Assembly: GCA_002083365.1 (NCBI GenBank)
Contig: LVWS01000003.1
Location: 1 to 62,757 of the forward strand
Reading direction: 5' to 3'
DNA: 62,757 bases
From: Nitrospira sp. SG-bin1
Lineage (GTDB): Bacteria > Nitrospirota > Nitrospiria > Nitrospirales > Nitrospiraceae
A model generated the notes under the pieces. The model did not search any database, was not told where the DNA came from, and was given only the letters and a program-made list of their open reading frames with translations. Of the stretch, positions 54,649 to 62,757 are shown one piece after another. Position numbers and translations under genes: made by a program. The stretch's first letter is position 1, and every line of letters starts with the position of its first letter.

Positions 54649-55257
54649 TTAAGGCTGAGATGCAGCAGGTAAGCCTGCCGAACCTGACTCAGGGAACTTA
54701 ATCATGGATTTGCGAATGAACAGCCCTCCTAGGACCCTGAGGCCCTTTAATTGCGCAATCAATTCAAAGCCACCCTTCTCGACGGCTCGCATGGAAGCAC
54801 TATTCGTTGGAGAGACAATCGTATAGGCCTTACGACTGATATTGCGTTCTATCATGTCATTGAGAAGATAGCTTAAGGCGTAAGGGCAAACACCCTTTCC
54901 TCTATATTGGGGGGTAGTAAATCCATACCCTACGACTGGGATACGAGCATCAAACCCAAACCGTGAAGGCAACAGCGTATCAAAGGTGAGCCAATTCTCA
55001 TGAATCACTTCTCCATCATTGAAGACAACGTATGCAAGCCTTTGTTCTGTCAGCCTCTTATCGATTCCATCTATCCCCGATGGGTGCTCCACGGAAAAAC
55101 ATTTGATTGATACAGAAGATGACAGACGGTGAGGGGAGATCTTAGGCGACTCTCTACTGAGATAAAGAAGCTCGTTCACATGATGAGGCCGAAGCGCTTC
55201 CAAAAGTTGTCGAGCCGACAACATTCGCAAACGACGTAGAATTAAACTCGCATTCAT
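54649..55257 (-). CDS. GNAT-family N-acetyltransferase
   Basis: This 202-aa protein contains a GNAT core: VVGYGFTTPQYRGKGVCPYALSY with the R/Q-x-x-G-x-G/A loop (YRGKGV) for acetyl-CoA, and VSPTNSASMRAVEKGGFELI. Its start overlaps the previous stop by 4 nt. It may acetylate an amino sugar of the exopolysaccharide or an intermediate. Confidence 0.8.
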   Translation of the reverse strand: MNASLILRRLRMLSARQLLEALRPHHVNELLYLSRESPKISPHRLSSSVSIKCFSVEHPSGIDGIDKRLTEQRLAYVVFNDGEVIHENWLTFDTLLPSRFGFDARIPVVGYGFTTPQYRGKGVCPYALSYLLNDMIERNISRKAYTIVSPTNSASMRAVEKGGFELIAQLKGLRVLGGLFIRKSMIKFPESGSAGLPAASQP

Positions 55258-56954
55258 CTTGAGGCAGGAATCTGAGCTATTGCTTGTTCTTCAACTTCTG
55301 AATAATGCACCGTCTCCTTGCTCCATTGCCGGGCTGGTCCGGAGAACGATAAGGCCTGGTGGCTACCCACCACAGCCTTCTCGCAGGTTATTTCCCAGCC
55401 ATCTGCGGTACGCACGAGCGATGCGGTGGCAAAATTAGTCAGCGCCTCTCGCAATGCGGCAAAGGATAACGTTACCAAGTCCTTCCGGCGTTGTTTCTCC
55501 GAAATATACTCAACATTTTCCACAAACTCCGGGATCAACGTCACGCCGGCATTTTCGCGAATAAAACAATTCATCGTCCCACCGTTCTCCTTTTGGTGAC
55601 CAAAGTAACAATGGGCCAATAACAACCCATTCTGCTTACAGAGCAAGTCAACGTTTGAAGGCCTCAGTTGGAACCCCAAATGATTGCATAAGATCGTATC
55701 AAAGACCCACATCTTATCCTTGCTCATAAAACTACACTGTCCATTCATGTCATACAGAACCATCGGATTTTCATGGCAGTATTTTAGCCCCCGCACTTGA
55801 GCAGCAACGGACTCCCATGCCTTCATCTTCCAAGGCGCATGCATGATGGGACGCAGGTGGTATTGACCGAGCAAGTTTTTCAGAACAGAACTGCCGTAGT
55901 AAAATAGTTGAGGGATTCTTACTCGCTTTTTGTCCCACAGAAAGTAAAGCACATTGGAGAAGGCGAGGAATAATTGCCTTTGCGCCCAGATATCTACATT
56001 CCGTGCAGGATTTTCCCAAACATCAGTATAGGACCAGTAGTTCTCAATTCCAACCTGGCTTAACATATCCACCAAAGAGGCCCCTTCTTTAAGGGTCGCG
56101 CCTCTCGAAAAGAGATACTCTCCGGTCCCATGATCGATCCAAGTCCTTGGGGAGTACTGACTCATCATGTCAATTCTGCGCAAACACTCTGAAAGCGGAG
56201 GAGCGTCTCTCCCAGGGCTGAAACCATGGTAGGCTATTTCCGAGCCGCCCTCATATAACAGGTCAACAGACTTTTTGTATTCGAGCACATCTAGACCGGG
56301 TTCCGGTCTACCTATTTCAGGGTCGCTGCTTGGGAACACCCCTTTTGTAATACGAATATCGTTTTTAGAGAACACTTCAGACAAGAGGCTCAGCTTCACG
56401 ACAGAATCATAATCCGGATGATCGGTTAAACAAATGGCAGAACGGGCGCCATGAGGATATGGCTCAAGCCAAACAGCATCATCCGTCGAGCCGAGCCTAT
56501 TGACTCTCACGTAGATTTGCTCGTTAGTCGGAGACTTCTTCAGCTTATGCGCACCCCACAGGATAAGCCCTGAACCATATCTATCTTGAACCACGAACTG
56601 CGCAACTACAGCATCGTCTTGCTTATACAGCCTCAAGTGAGGGTACTTGGGAAGATCCACTTGATGCAGAATATTCCCTTCCCTTATCCAAAGGACACAA
56701 CCGACAGGATAAGGCGGGTGAGCCTCGCGTAACAAAGGAAGGATTTGCCGGTCATGGCTGAGGAAGTATGCTTCTTCTGCCCGGAAAAAGCATGTCACCT
56801 GAATACGATCTGTGCCCTGAGTGGAGGTTGATATAGCAAGAGAGTATCTCGCGGACCAGACAGTCTCTTCGAGTATGGATATTGCGACTTCTTTCCGTGT
56901 CAGCTTGCCGTCTGATACGCTTTCCGAGGTCGCCTTGACCGTCACCATGGCCAT
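55254..56954 (-). CDS. Polysaccharide deacetylase-like protein, divergent
   Basis: This 566-aa protein has a NodB-like segment starting near residue 175: ICLTDHPDYDSVVKLSLL (metal-binding Asp/His type), GSEIAYHGFSPGRD and RTWIDHGTGEY. The N-terminal 160 residues are a beta-rich region of unknown role. It resembles carbohydrate deacetylases without a clean family match, so function is inferred. It overlaps the GNAT gene by 4 nt and lies 47 nt after the FemAB-like gene. Confidence 0.6.
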   Translation of the reverse strand: MAMVTVKATSESVSDGKLTRKEVAISILEETVWSARYSLAISTSTQGTDRIQVTCFFRAEEAYFLSHDRQILPLLREAHPPYPVGCVLWIREGNILHQVDLPKYPHLRLYKQDDAVVAQFVVQDRYGSGLILWGAHKLKKSPTNEQIYVRVNRLGSTDDAVWLEPYPHGARSAICLTDHPDYDSVVKLSLLSEVFSKNDIRITKGVFPSSDPEIGRPEPGLDVLEYKKSVDLLYEGGSEIAYHGFSPGRDAPPLSECLRRIDMMSQYSPRTWIDHGTGEYLFSRGATLKEGASLVDMLSQVGIENYWSYTDVWENPARNVDIWAQRQLFLAFSNVLYFLWDKKRVRIPQLFYYGSSVLKNLLGQYHLRPIMHAPWKMKAWESVAAQVRGLKYCHENPMVLYDMNGQCSFMSKDKMWVFDTILCNHLGFQLRPSNVDLLCKQNGLLLAHCYFGHQKENGGTMNCFIRENAGVTLIPEFVENVEYISEKQRRKDLVTLSFAALREALTNFATASLVRTADGWEITCEKAVVGSHQALSFSGPARQWSKETVHYSEVEEQAIAQIPASR

Positions 56955-57001
56955 ATCAGTTTCTCAGTGCCACTATCCCTACTGGCGATCAATTGGCGGA
57001 A

Positions 57002-58096
57002 TTATCCGTCCTTTCGAAATATCAACCGCGCATAGCGAGAAAAAGTGCGTTTATACTTCTTGAGTATCGGATACATTTTCATGAAGGCGGTAAATCTCCA
57101 ATGAGAAAGAATACAGTACCGGGGGCTGGTAAATTTTATATGGGTAGGACGAAAGCCCATCTTGAATTGCGCCACTCCGGAACTTCCCGTTGAGGTAAGG
57201 TCGTACCCTCGCAACCCCATGGCGCGTGCCGTTTTCATGACGTGCCAATGCAAGAACGCCCCGACATTATAATCTTTATCCGTCCTGACGGTTCCTCCCA
57301 TTAAGTAACTCCACCTTCGGCCCGCCCAAACACCGTAATGGGCTGCCAAAGTCCGTCCTTCCCGGCAGACGACCAAGACAACAGCCTGCCCTTTATGCAC
57401 TTGCTCAATCAGTGTAGGACCAAACTCTTCCCAAGATCGGGTACTATACCCTTGCTCTTGCCCGTTCAATTCAATGATGGAATAGGCTTCCTTTAATTCC
57501 GACTCCTTGGTCACCCGATGCAGGGACAATCCATTTTTCTCGGACATCCGAATGTCACGCCTCTTGCCGCTGCTAAACCTTTTGAACATGTGCGCTTCCC
57601 ACTCCTCGTCGGAGGCGATATTCCCAAAGTCTATCCAAAGCATCTGATTGGGGATTGCCATCAAGGCAAAGGGGAATCCGTCTCGAAAAGAAGCGCCGGT
57701 CGGCATTGTCACTGTAGGCAGAATGGCCGGATCGGAAAATTCCTGGGTAAAAGGTATCTTCAGCTGGAACAAGAACGCGCCAACAGATCTTGAATAGGAT
57801 ATCGCCTCTGTGATTAAGGAGGAGAAAGACCCTTCCTGCCCGACGTCGATGATCGGCCCCATCGGCGCGATCACAACATTCAACGGCCGCTTCCCAAATA
57901 TGAGAAGACCTATTCCCCCAATCACGTGATCGTTTTCTTGGTGCTTGGCCACGATGATGTGATAGTCGAATCCATAAGTGCGAAAGCTCTTAAGGTATGT
58001 GGATAACTGACAGTAATGTCCGCGAGGCGAGGTCATAAGAAACTGATCCCACTGATTCAGTTCAGGCGAATCATGGCTGATGTGCTGAATGATCAT
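57002..58096 (-). CDS. FemAB-like acyl/aminoacyl transferase
   Basis: This 364-aa protein resembles FemAB proteins: two GNAT-like halves, one with YHIIVAKHQENDHVIGGIGL and one with LVVCREGRTLAAHYGVWAGRRWSYLMGG, then GAFLHWHVMKTARAMGLRGYDL. FemAB proteins of this kind recur in exopolysaccharide loci of PEP-CTERM bacteria, where the substrate is unknown. It is the first gene of the group that includes deacetylase-like, GNAT and GT4 genes. No exosortase is seen in the window. Confidence 0.85.
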   Translation of the reverse strand: MIIQHISHDSPELNQWDQFLMTSPRGHYCQLSTYLKSFRTYGFDYHIIVAKHQENDHVIGGIGLLIFGKRPLNVVIAPMGPIIDVGQEGSFSSLITEAISYSRSVGAFLFQLKIPFTQEFSDPAILPTVTMPTGASFRDGFPFALMAIPNQMLWIDFGNIASDEEWEAHMFKRFSSGKRRDIRMSEKNGLSLHRVTKESELKEAYSIIELNGQEQGYSTRSWEEFGPTLIEQVHKGQAVVLVVCREGRTLAAHYGVWAGRRWSYLMGGTVRTDKDYNVGAFLHWHVMKTARAMGLRGYDLTSTGSSGVAQFKMGFRPTHIKFTSPRYCILSHWRFTAFMKMYPILKKYKRTFSRYARLIFRKDG

Positions 58097-59149
58097 TTCA
58101 TCTTCTTTTTCTGTCCGGTCAGACTGGAGTTCTTCGCGTGAGCGTCGCGGGCTGAAGAAATCACCTCAACCGTAGTAGAGGCCCATTGTCGTATCCCACA
58201 TGATGGGCCCCCATTATCGACGCTTTAGTAACAAGAGGACCGCTGGCCTGGCAGAACCGTAGTATTTCACGAACCATGCTGCAAAAGCAGAGAGCAGACC
58301 CTGGCTGATTCCGCTGAATGACCGTTTTATGCACTCGGACTCGCTTGAAGACATCACAGCCAATCTAGGATGAGGCTCAAACAGACGACGCGCGGCGGTG
58401 CAAGGGAAACCCGACGGAACCCAACTTCGAGACCAAGTTGGATTGATTCCTCATTGTTCGCTCACGATCTGCTTCATGTTCCCAAGCAAAGTAATCGAGA
58501 GCCTCGAAGATTTACAATCATACTCCTCTACACTGTATTACGAAATCTAGCAAGATGAAGATCTCGTCTGACATCGACATCCCACATCGTGATCGTTCCG
58601 ACTGAGTCAGTCTTCGCCCACCTACCGACGAATAGGATACGAGCGCCTTGCCGTACTGCTCTCACGGCTGTTTATGAATGGAATGGGGAAAACCATCTGC
58701 TCCCCTTGTCCTGCATATATTCCAGGTCAACTCGCAGTATGAAAGCGCTCAGAGGATCAAACACATGCAGGCCAAATTTCTACAGCACGGATCGACAGAA
58801 GCGATAATACCGTGATGACGATTCTTGCTCATACCTTGCAGAAGCCCACTCCCACACCGACATTGTGCCAGTGGTCCGTCAAACAGGAACTGCTTCGGAT
58901 TGACTATAGCCAGGATCGGCTGAGGTTCCGATGTCTCTTTGAACCTACATCGACTACAGTCAGCGCTTCGCCTGAAATCAACTCGTTTAATTTTCATTAA
59001 TCTTATTATTAACTTACTGATCGATCTAAATTGGCACGATGGTTGCTTTAGCCGCAGCACATGGTACGGAACCTCATTCGGGGTAGCCATCCAATCAAAA
59101 CATTGCCGCAGACTTGGGCTGTTGCAATTATTTTATTAGGAGACTCCAT
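58097..59149. other. Long intergenic region with sigma-54 promoter
   Basis: About 1 kb between divergent genes. No supported coding sequence. A near-perfect sigma-54 promoter lies at its right end (59031-59047). Confidence 0.5.
59031..59047 (+). promoter_or_regulatory. Sigma-54 promoter before the beta-helix gene
   Basis: TTGGCACG (59031-59038), four bases, TTGCT (59043-59047). This matches the full -24/-12 consensus. The gene starts 102 nt downstream. Confidence 0.85.
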
Positions 59150-60361
59150 ATGCTTCGACTCAAGCACACACTCATTGCCTACATCCTAACCACGGCTCTC
59201 TCGCCATCCGTTTCGACCAACGCAGCGACGTACTATGTCGCCACGAACGGAAGCAATAGCAACCCCGGCACAAGCTCCCAGCCGTGGCGGACCGTGGCCT
59301 ATGCGGCGGACAGAATGGTCGCAGGGGATACGACCTATGTCAAGGGTGGGGTGTACAACGAGGGGCTCATTCGATTCAAGAGATCCGGCACCTCGTCGGC
59401 TCCAATCAAGCTCCTTAACGTTTCTGGCCAGTTCCCGATCATTGACTGCGTTGACAAGACCGCAGGTCAGATGATTCTTCTTCAAAACAGCTCCGGAAGT
59501 AAATATCGGATCGGCTGGATCACAATTGAGGGATTTGAGATAAGGGATTGCACCAATGGGATCAAGTGGTACAACCTCCACGATTCCACAATTAGGCGAA
59601 ATTGGATTCACCACAACCAGATCGACAAAAGCGGTATTCTCGGGGTTGGTGGCTTTCGTGTTGTTATTGACCGTAATCGGCTCAACAATGTTGAAGGGCA
59701 TGGTATCTACATAAACGGTTCCTCAATGACCCTTACGAACAACCTCCTTTACAATACCCGCAAATATGCGATTCAACTTAACGGCTCTGTGCTCTATGAT
59801 TCTTCCCGGTTCCCAGGCTCGGAATTTGCTGAATCGCACAATTGGGTCATTGCCAACAATACCTTTGCGTATTCCCGAACCGAAGGTGCCATTACCATAT
59901 GGGGCAGTAAATGTAATAATGCAAAAGTTCAAAACAACATTTTTTATGAGAACGCCTCCGCTGGTTCTTCCATCGCCGCGAACGGGATTACATTCCAATC
60001 CACTGGCGGTACTGGGATAAAGATTAATAACAATCTTGCCTTCGCGAGTGGATCTGGCGGCACGCGGTTTCTCACCGGCACGTCGGCGAAGGAAGGGGTC
60101 CATTACACACAATCCGGTAACATCGTGAACACGCTCAGTCCGAAATTTGTGAATGCCCCATCAACACTGCCATCATCGCCCAATTTCTCCCTGACTTCAG
60201 GAAGCCCGGCCATCGACAATGGGCTATCCCTGTCAGCCACCGTAATATCCTATCCTGGCACGACCCGACCAAAACTATCTGCCTATGATGTTGGCGCCTA
60301 TGAGTACTACAGTGGTAGCACTACCTCCACTGCACCAACATCACTCCAGGTTGCTAACTGA
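59150..60361 (+). CDS. Secreted right-handed beta-helix protein
   Basis: This 403-aa protein has a signal peptide (LIAYILTTALSPSVSTNA), then a parallel beta-helix of the kind seen in carbohydrate lyases: repeated strands such as GFEIRDCTNGIKWYNLHDSTIRRNWIH, and ITNNLLY- or QNNIFYENA-type turns. It ends with GAYEYYSG and a tail (TAPTSLQVAN) that resembles the beginning of a fibronectin type III domain, which is missing. The ATG at 59150 follows AGGAGA. The product probably acts on or binds polysaccharide outside the cell and may use the secretin system. A paralogue lies at 61559-62757 in convergent orientation. Confidence 0.88.
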   Translation: MLRLKHTLIAYILTTALSPSVSTNAATYYVATNGSNSNPGTSSQPWRTVAYAADRMVAGDTTYVKGGVYNEGLIRFKRSGTSSAPIKLLNVSGQFPIIDCVDKTAGQMILLQNSSGSKYRIGWITIEGFEIRDCTNGIKWYNLHDSTIRRNWIHHNQIDKSGILGVGGFRVVIDRNRLNNVEGHGIYINGSSMTLTNNLLYNTRKYAIQLNGSVLYDSSRFPGSEFAESHNWVIANNTFAYSRTEGAITIWGSKCNNAKVQNNIFYENASAGSSIAANGITFQSTGGTGIKINNNLAFASGSGGTRFLTGTSAKEGVHYTQSGNIVNTLSPKFVNAPSTLPSSPNFSLTSGSPAIDNGLSLSATVISYPGTTRPKLSAYDVGAYEYYSGSTTSTAPTSLQVAN

Positions 60362-61558
60362 AATGAAAGATCGGTTGGAGAAGGATAGCAGCTTCTTTTC
60401 AATCTTCAGTTCCACGGTTCGCATAGCACCCACCACCGCGCTGCGCTAGCAACGCGGTGGCTTAGGTCTGCAACCCATCTCCTCAGTCATTATCCATCCG
60501 TAGCTCAGAGCCTTATGCTTCAAGGCATTGGGCCTGGTGCCGTACCAGGGCGATGTGCCTCCAACGTAACCACAGCAACTAGCGCAAGGGCAGAGGCGTC
60601 AGCACCTCGACAAAGAGGGCAACCACGGACGCCAAATGTGCGAGCACAGTCGTAAAGGATACGAAAGTACACCCCCGAAAGGTCATATCCTCGTCCAGCT
60701 CCGTGCGAGGCAGAAATCCTAGGGCGTGGGTTCAGGAGCTTGTCGACACTGCACCTTCTAATGCGACGAACAATATTTGCATTTGCGTCGTTTTCCACGT
60801 AAACAATCCTCAGTATCCCAGGGAATACGCCTGTGATTTTTCGTGCCTAGGATCTAGAGTGAGCATTCAGTTCTCAAGGGGAACGTTCCGGCAGACCGAC
60901 GTTGAGCGACGGCCTCGATGCAGGTGCCGCCATGCTGCTCTATTTTTTGTCATCATTTTTGGGTAGAAGCTACTATGCGCAGGCATTTTCGTGGGAAGTC
61001 AAGAGGGCATGAAAAGCTGATTGAGTGATGGTTTACTTGGGATTAAGGTCGCATGCACCTGCCAGATGTGCTCTGTGAGCACCCGTTGGTGTACAAGGTC
61101 TTCTGGTCACGCGGGCGGGTGGACCTGTGGCGCGGTGCCGTCAGTGATAGAATGTCTACTGGCGTACCCCCACTCCAGACTGACAGACTCGCACCACCGC
61201 TGCTCGGAAGGCGATAGGGCGTGGGGCTTATCGCTTCGACCTCACAGAACCAAAGGGGCGTCACCTCGTAGACGCTGAATCGCCTCTCGCAGCGGTTCTA
61301 TCCGCATGGTCAGATCCAACCACCAACGCTTTCAGCTGTGCTAGTTTCGCGTCGCAGCCATCGGCCCCCAGCTCTTCAAGCCCGCCTGGCCACTGGTGCC
61401 GACGTGAGACAGGATCCAGATCTTCTCCGCCCGCGGCACGGCATCTCCCTTCTTGCGCGAGAAAAACCGGCTGCGCTCCCTTTCGATTGCGCCATGGACA
61501 CTTCCATCAATGAGGGTTGCCCCAAATGTGTGTCCAGGAAATCGTGGGGCGGAGGACT
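60362..61558. other. Intergenic region between convergent beta-helix genes
   Basis: No supported gene. A hairpin (60433-60440 with 60453-60460, 8-bp stem) follows the first gene by 71 nt and may end its transcription. Several short frames exist without a recognisable family. Confidence 0.5.
60433..60460 (+). terminator. Hairpin downstream of the beta-helix gene
   Basis: Stem CCACCGCG/CGCGGTGG with a 12-nt loop and no clear U tract; a weak terminator or structured 3' end. Confidence 0.4.
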
Positions 61559-62757
61559 TCAGTGAATTTGGAGCGCTATTGGCGCAGCGGGTGATTTGAG
61601 GTCGACACCAGCCTTGTATTCATAGGCGCCGATATCATAGGCATGTCCTTGGGGCCGAGGGGTGCCGTCAAGCGCCGTTGTGATTGCCGCATGGGGCACG
61701 CCCTTGTCGATGGCCGGACTTCGTTCAGTCAGGGCGAAATTCGGTGAAGCAGGAAGGGTGGCTGGAGCATTGACGAATCGTGGATCGTCAGTATTCACGA
61801 CATTCCCGGATTGCGTATAATCGACACCTTCGACCCTACCGCCACTGGCGATAAAACCCAGGCCGCCAGATCCGGTCGCATAGGAAAGGTTGTTTCTGAT
61901 TGTCACTCCAGAGAGGGGTTGACTGGATAGAAAATGGATCGCTTGTGCCACGTTGTTTGACCTCGCGGGCGCATTCTCGTAAAAGATGTTATTTTCTATT
62001 CTGAGATTGGTACAGCCCCGTCCCCAGATGACGTAGGCTGCGCCCTCAGTACCTCCGTTATATGCAAAGGTATTATGGGCCACAACCCAATTCTGTGCCC
62101 CGGCAAATTCCGGTCCTGCATGCTTGGTGGAATCGTAGAGTGAACTCCCTGATCCGTTTTGCTGGATCCCATAATAGGTCACGTCATAGATCAGATTATT
62201 CGTAATGGTAAAAGCTGTCCCATTCGCGTAAATTCCATGCGCTCGTTCCACCTTACCTACATCGTTGATGATATTTCGATCGATCAAGATTCGTGCGCCG
62301 TTGCCCTGGATCGGCGTGTTATACGTATCGTGCATCCAATTGCGCCGGATCACGGAATCATGGAGGTTGTAAAACTTCACGCCACGAGAGCAATGGCGAA
62401 CTTCAAACCCCTCGATGGTGATCCAGCCTATCGGATTGATGGAGCCGGCTCCATGCTGAATCAAAAACATTTGCCCGTCCGCAGTGAGGTTACTCAAACA
62501 CTGATAAATTGGAGATTCCCCTGGATAGTTTAGGAGCTTGATCGGGGCCGCAGCGGTCCCGCTCCTCCTGAACCGGACCCCTGCTCCGACATATAATCCC
62601 CCTCTCACGTACGTCGTATCCCCGGCCACCATGGTGTTCACGGCTTTATGGATGGTCAGGAACGGCGTCTTTTCAGTCCCGCTGTTGGAATCGTTGCCGG
62701 TCGTGGCCACATAGTAGGTCGTTGCGTGCGCCGCAACGGTTGACGCGAAGGCGCTCA
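61559..62757 (-). CDS. Beta-helix protein paralogue, 5' end outside window
   Basis: Translation is open to the window end, and the first codons visible (SAFASTVAAHATTYYVATTG) continue a signal-peptide-like sequence, so the start lies beyond 62757. The GTG at 62710 is not the true start. The body parallels the other paralogue: MVAGDTTYVRGGLY, GWITIEGFEVRHCSRGVKFY, RRNWMHD, GAYEYKAG and a tail of SPAAPIALQIH. Both end at the same FN3-like boundary. Confidence 0.85.
   Translation of the reverse strand, partial: SAFASTVAAHATTYYVATTGNDSNSGTEKTPFLTIHKAVNTMVAGDTTYVRGGLYVGAGVRFRRSGTAAAPIKLLNYPGESPIYQCLSNLTADGQMFLIQHGAGSINPIGWITIEGFEVRHCSRGVKFYNLHDSVIRRNWMHDTYNTPIQGNGARILIDRNIINDVGKVERAHGIYANGTAFTITNNLIYDVTYYGIQQNGSGSSLYDSTKHAGPEFAGAQNWVVAHNTFAYNGGTEGAAYVIWGRGCTNLRIENNIFYENAPARSNNVAQAIHFLSSQPLSGVTIRNNLSYATGSGGLGFIASGGRVEGVDYTQSGNVVNTDDPRFVNAPATLPASPNFALTERSPAIDKGVPHAAITTALDGTPRPQGHAYDIGAYEYKAGVDLKSPAAPIALQIH

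Noticed and set aside
53384..58096. Exosortase/PEP-CTERM system
   Set aside because: FemAB-, deacetylase- and Wzc-like genes fit such loci, but no exosortase gene or PEP-CTERM tail is visible in the window.
60490..60545. TAGCTCAG-like string resembling a tRNA D arm
   Set aside because: No acceptor stem, anticodon arm or T arm can be formed around it.
1..62757. CRISPR array
   Set aside because: No regularly spaced direct repeats were seen; the repeats found are a single 53-bp pair and one short tandem duplication.

Overview
The window reads as a moderately GC-rich Gram-negative chromosome. It carries outer-membrane machinery (a secretin, type I secretion parts, lipoproteins), sigma-54 signalling and a large exopolysaccharide locus. 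Gene content and protein style fit Nitrospirota (Nitrospira-like) best, but no ribosomal marker is present, so this is an inference.

Layout. (1) 1-5.94 kb is a lower-GC accessory segment. It holds an IS3 remnant, a gene apparently cut by that IS, a Ser/Thr kinase with a C-terminal zinc ribbon, a YaaC-like protein, a protein with a TIR/deoxyribosyltransferase-like N-terminus and a RipA-like membrane protein. It ends at a 45-nt copy of the 3' half of a tRNA-Arg(CCU), the expected scar of tRNA-targeted integration. (2) 6-14.1 kb has small lipoproteins, two unrecognised membrane proteins, a lone receiver domain and a three-gene run: a DpnII/MboI-type nuclease-like protein whose catalytic residues look lost, an AsnC-type ligand-binding domain and a lipoprotein. 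(3) 14.1-24 kb, minus strand: NtrC-type regulator, histidine kinase, malQ, and a type I secretion operon whose TolC-like gene is broken. (4) 24.4-27.9 kb: a tiny gene, a 594-aa unknown and proA. (5) 28-38.7 kb: an eleven-gene type II secretion/type IV pilus-like operon (secretin, pseudopilins, LysM lipoprotein, GspF, GspE, PilM/N/O/P-like genes) without a prepilin peptidase. An IS3-family element with clear ends and a 4-bp target duplication sits just upstream. (6) 40.5-62.7 kb: the exopolysaccharide region. It has a UDP-HexNAc dehydrogenase, a BACON/FN3 secreted protein, a Wzc-like kinase, a phosphoglycosyltransferase-dehydratase fusion, two DegT aminotransferases, a GT4 glycosyltransferase, a GNAT, a deacetylase-like protein, a FemAB-like protein and two convergent beta-helix paralogues.

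How parts may work together. The fused transferase/dehydratase and its adjacent aminotransferase would make an amino-sugar and load it on lipid. The Wzc-like protein would control chain length. GT4, GNAT, FemAB and deacetylase-like proteins would elongate or decorate the polymer. Near-consensus sigma-54 promoters precede two secreted proteins (BACON/FN3 and one beta-helix protein), which suggests joint control by an NtrC-type regulator; one such regulator is encoded in the window but no link to these promoters is shown. The secretin operon is a plausible export route for those proteins.

The best candidate for an undescribed system is the kinase / YaaC-like / TIR-like cluster in the tRNA-bounded segment.
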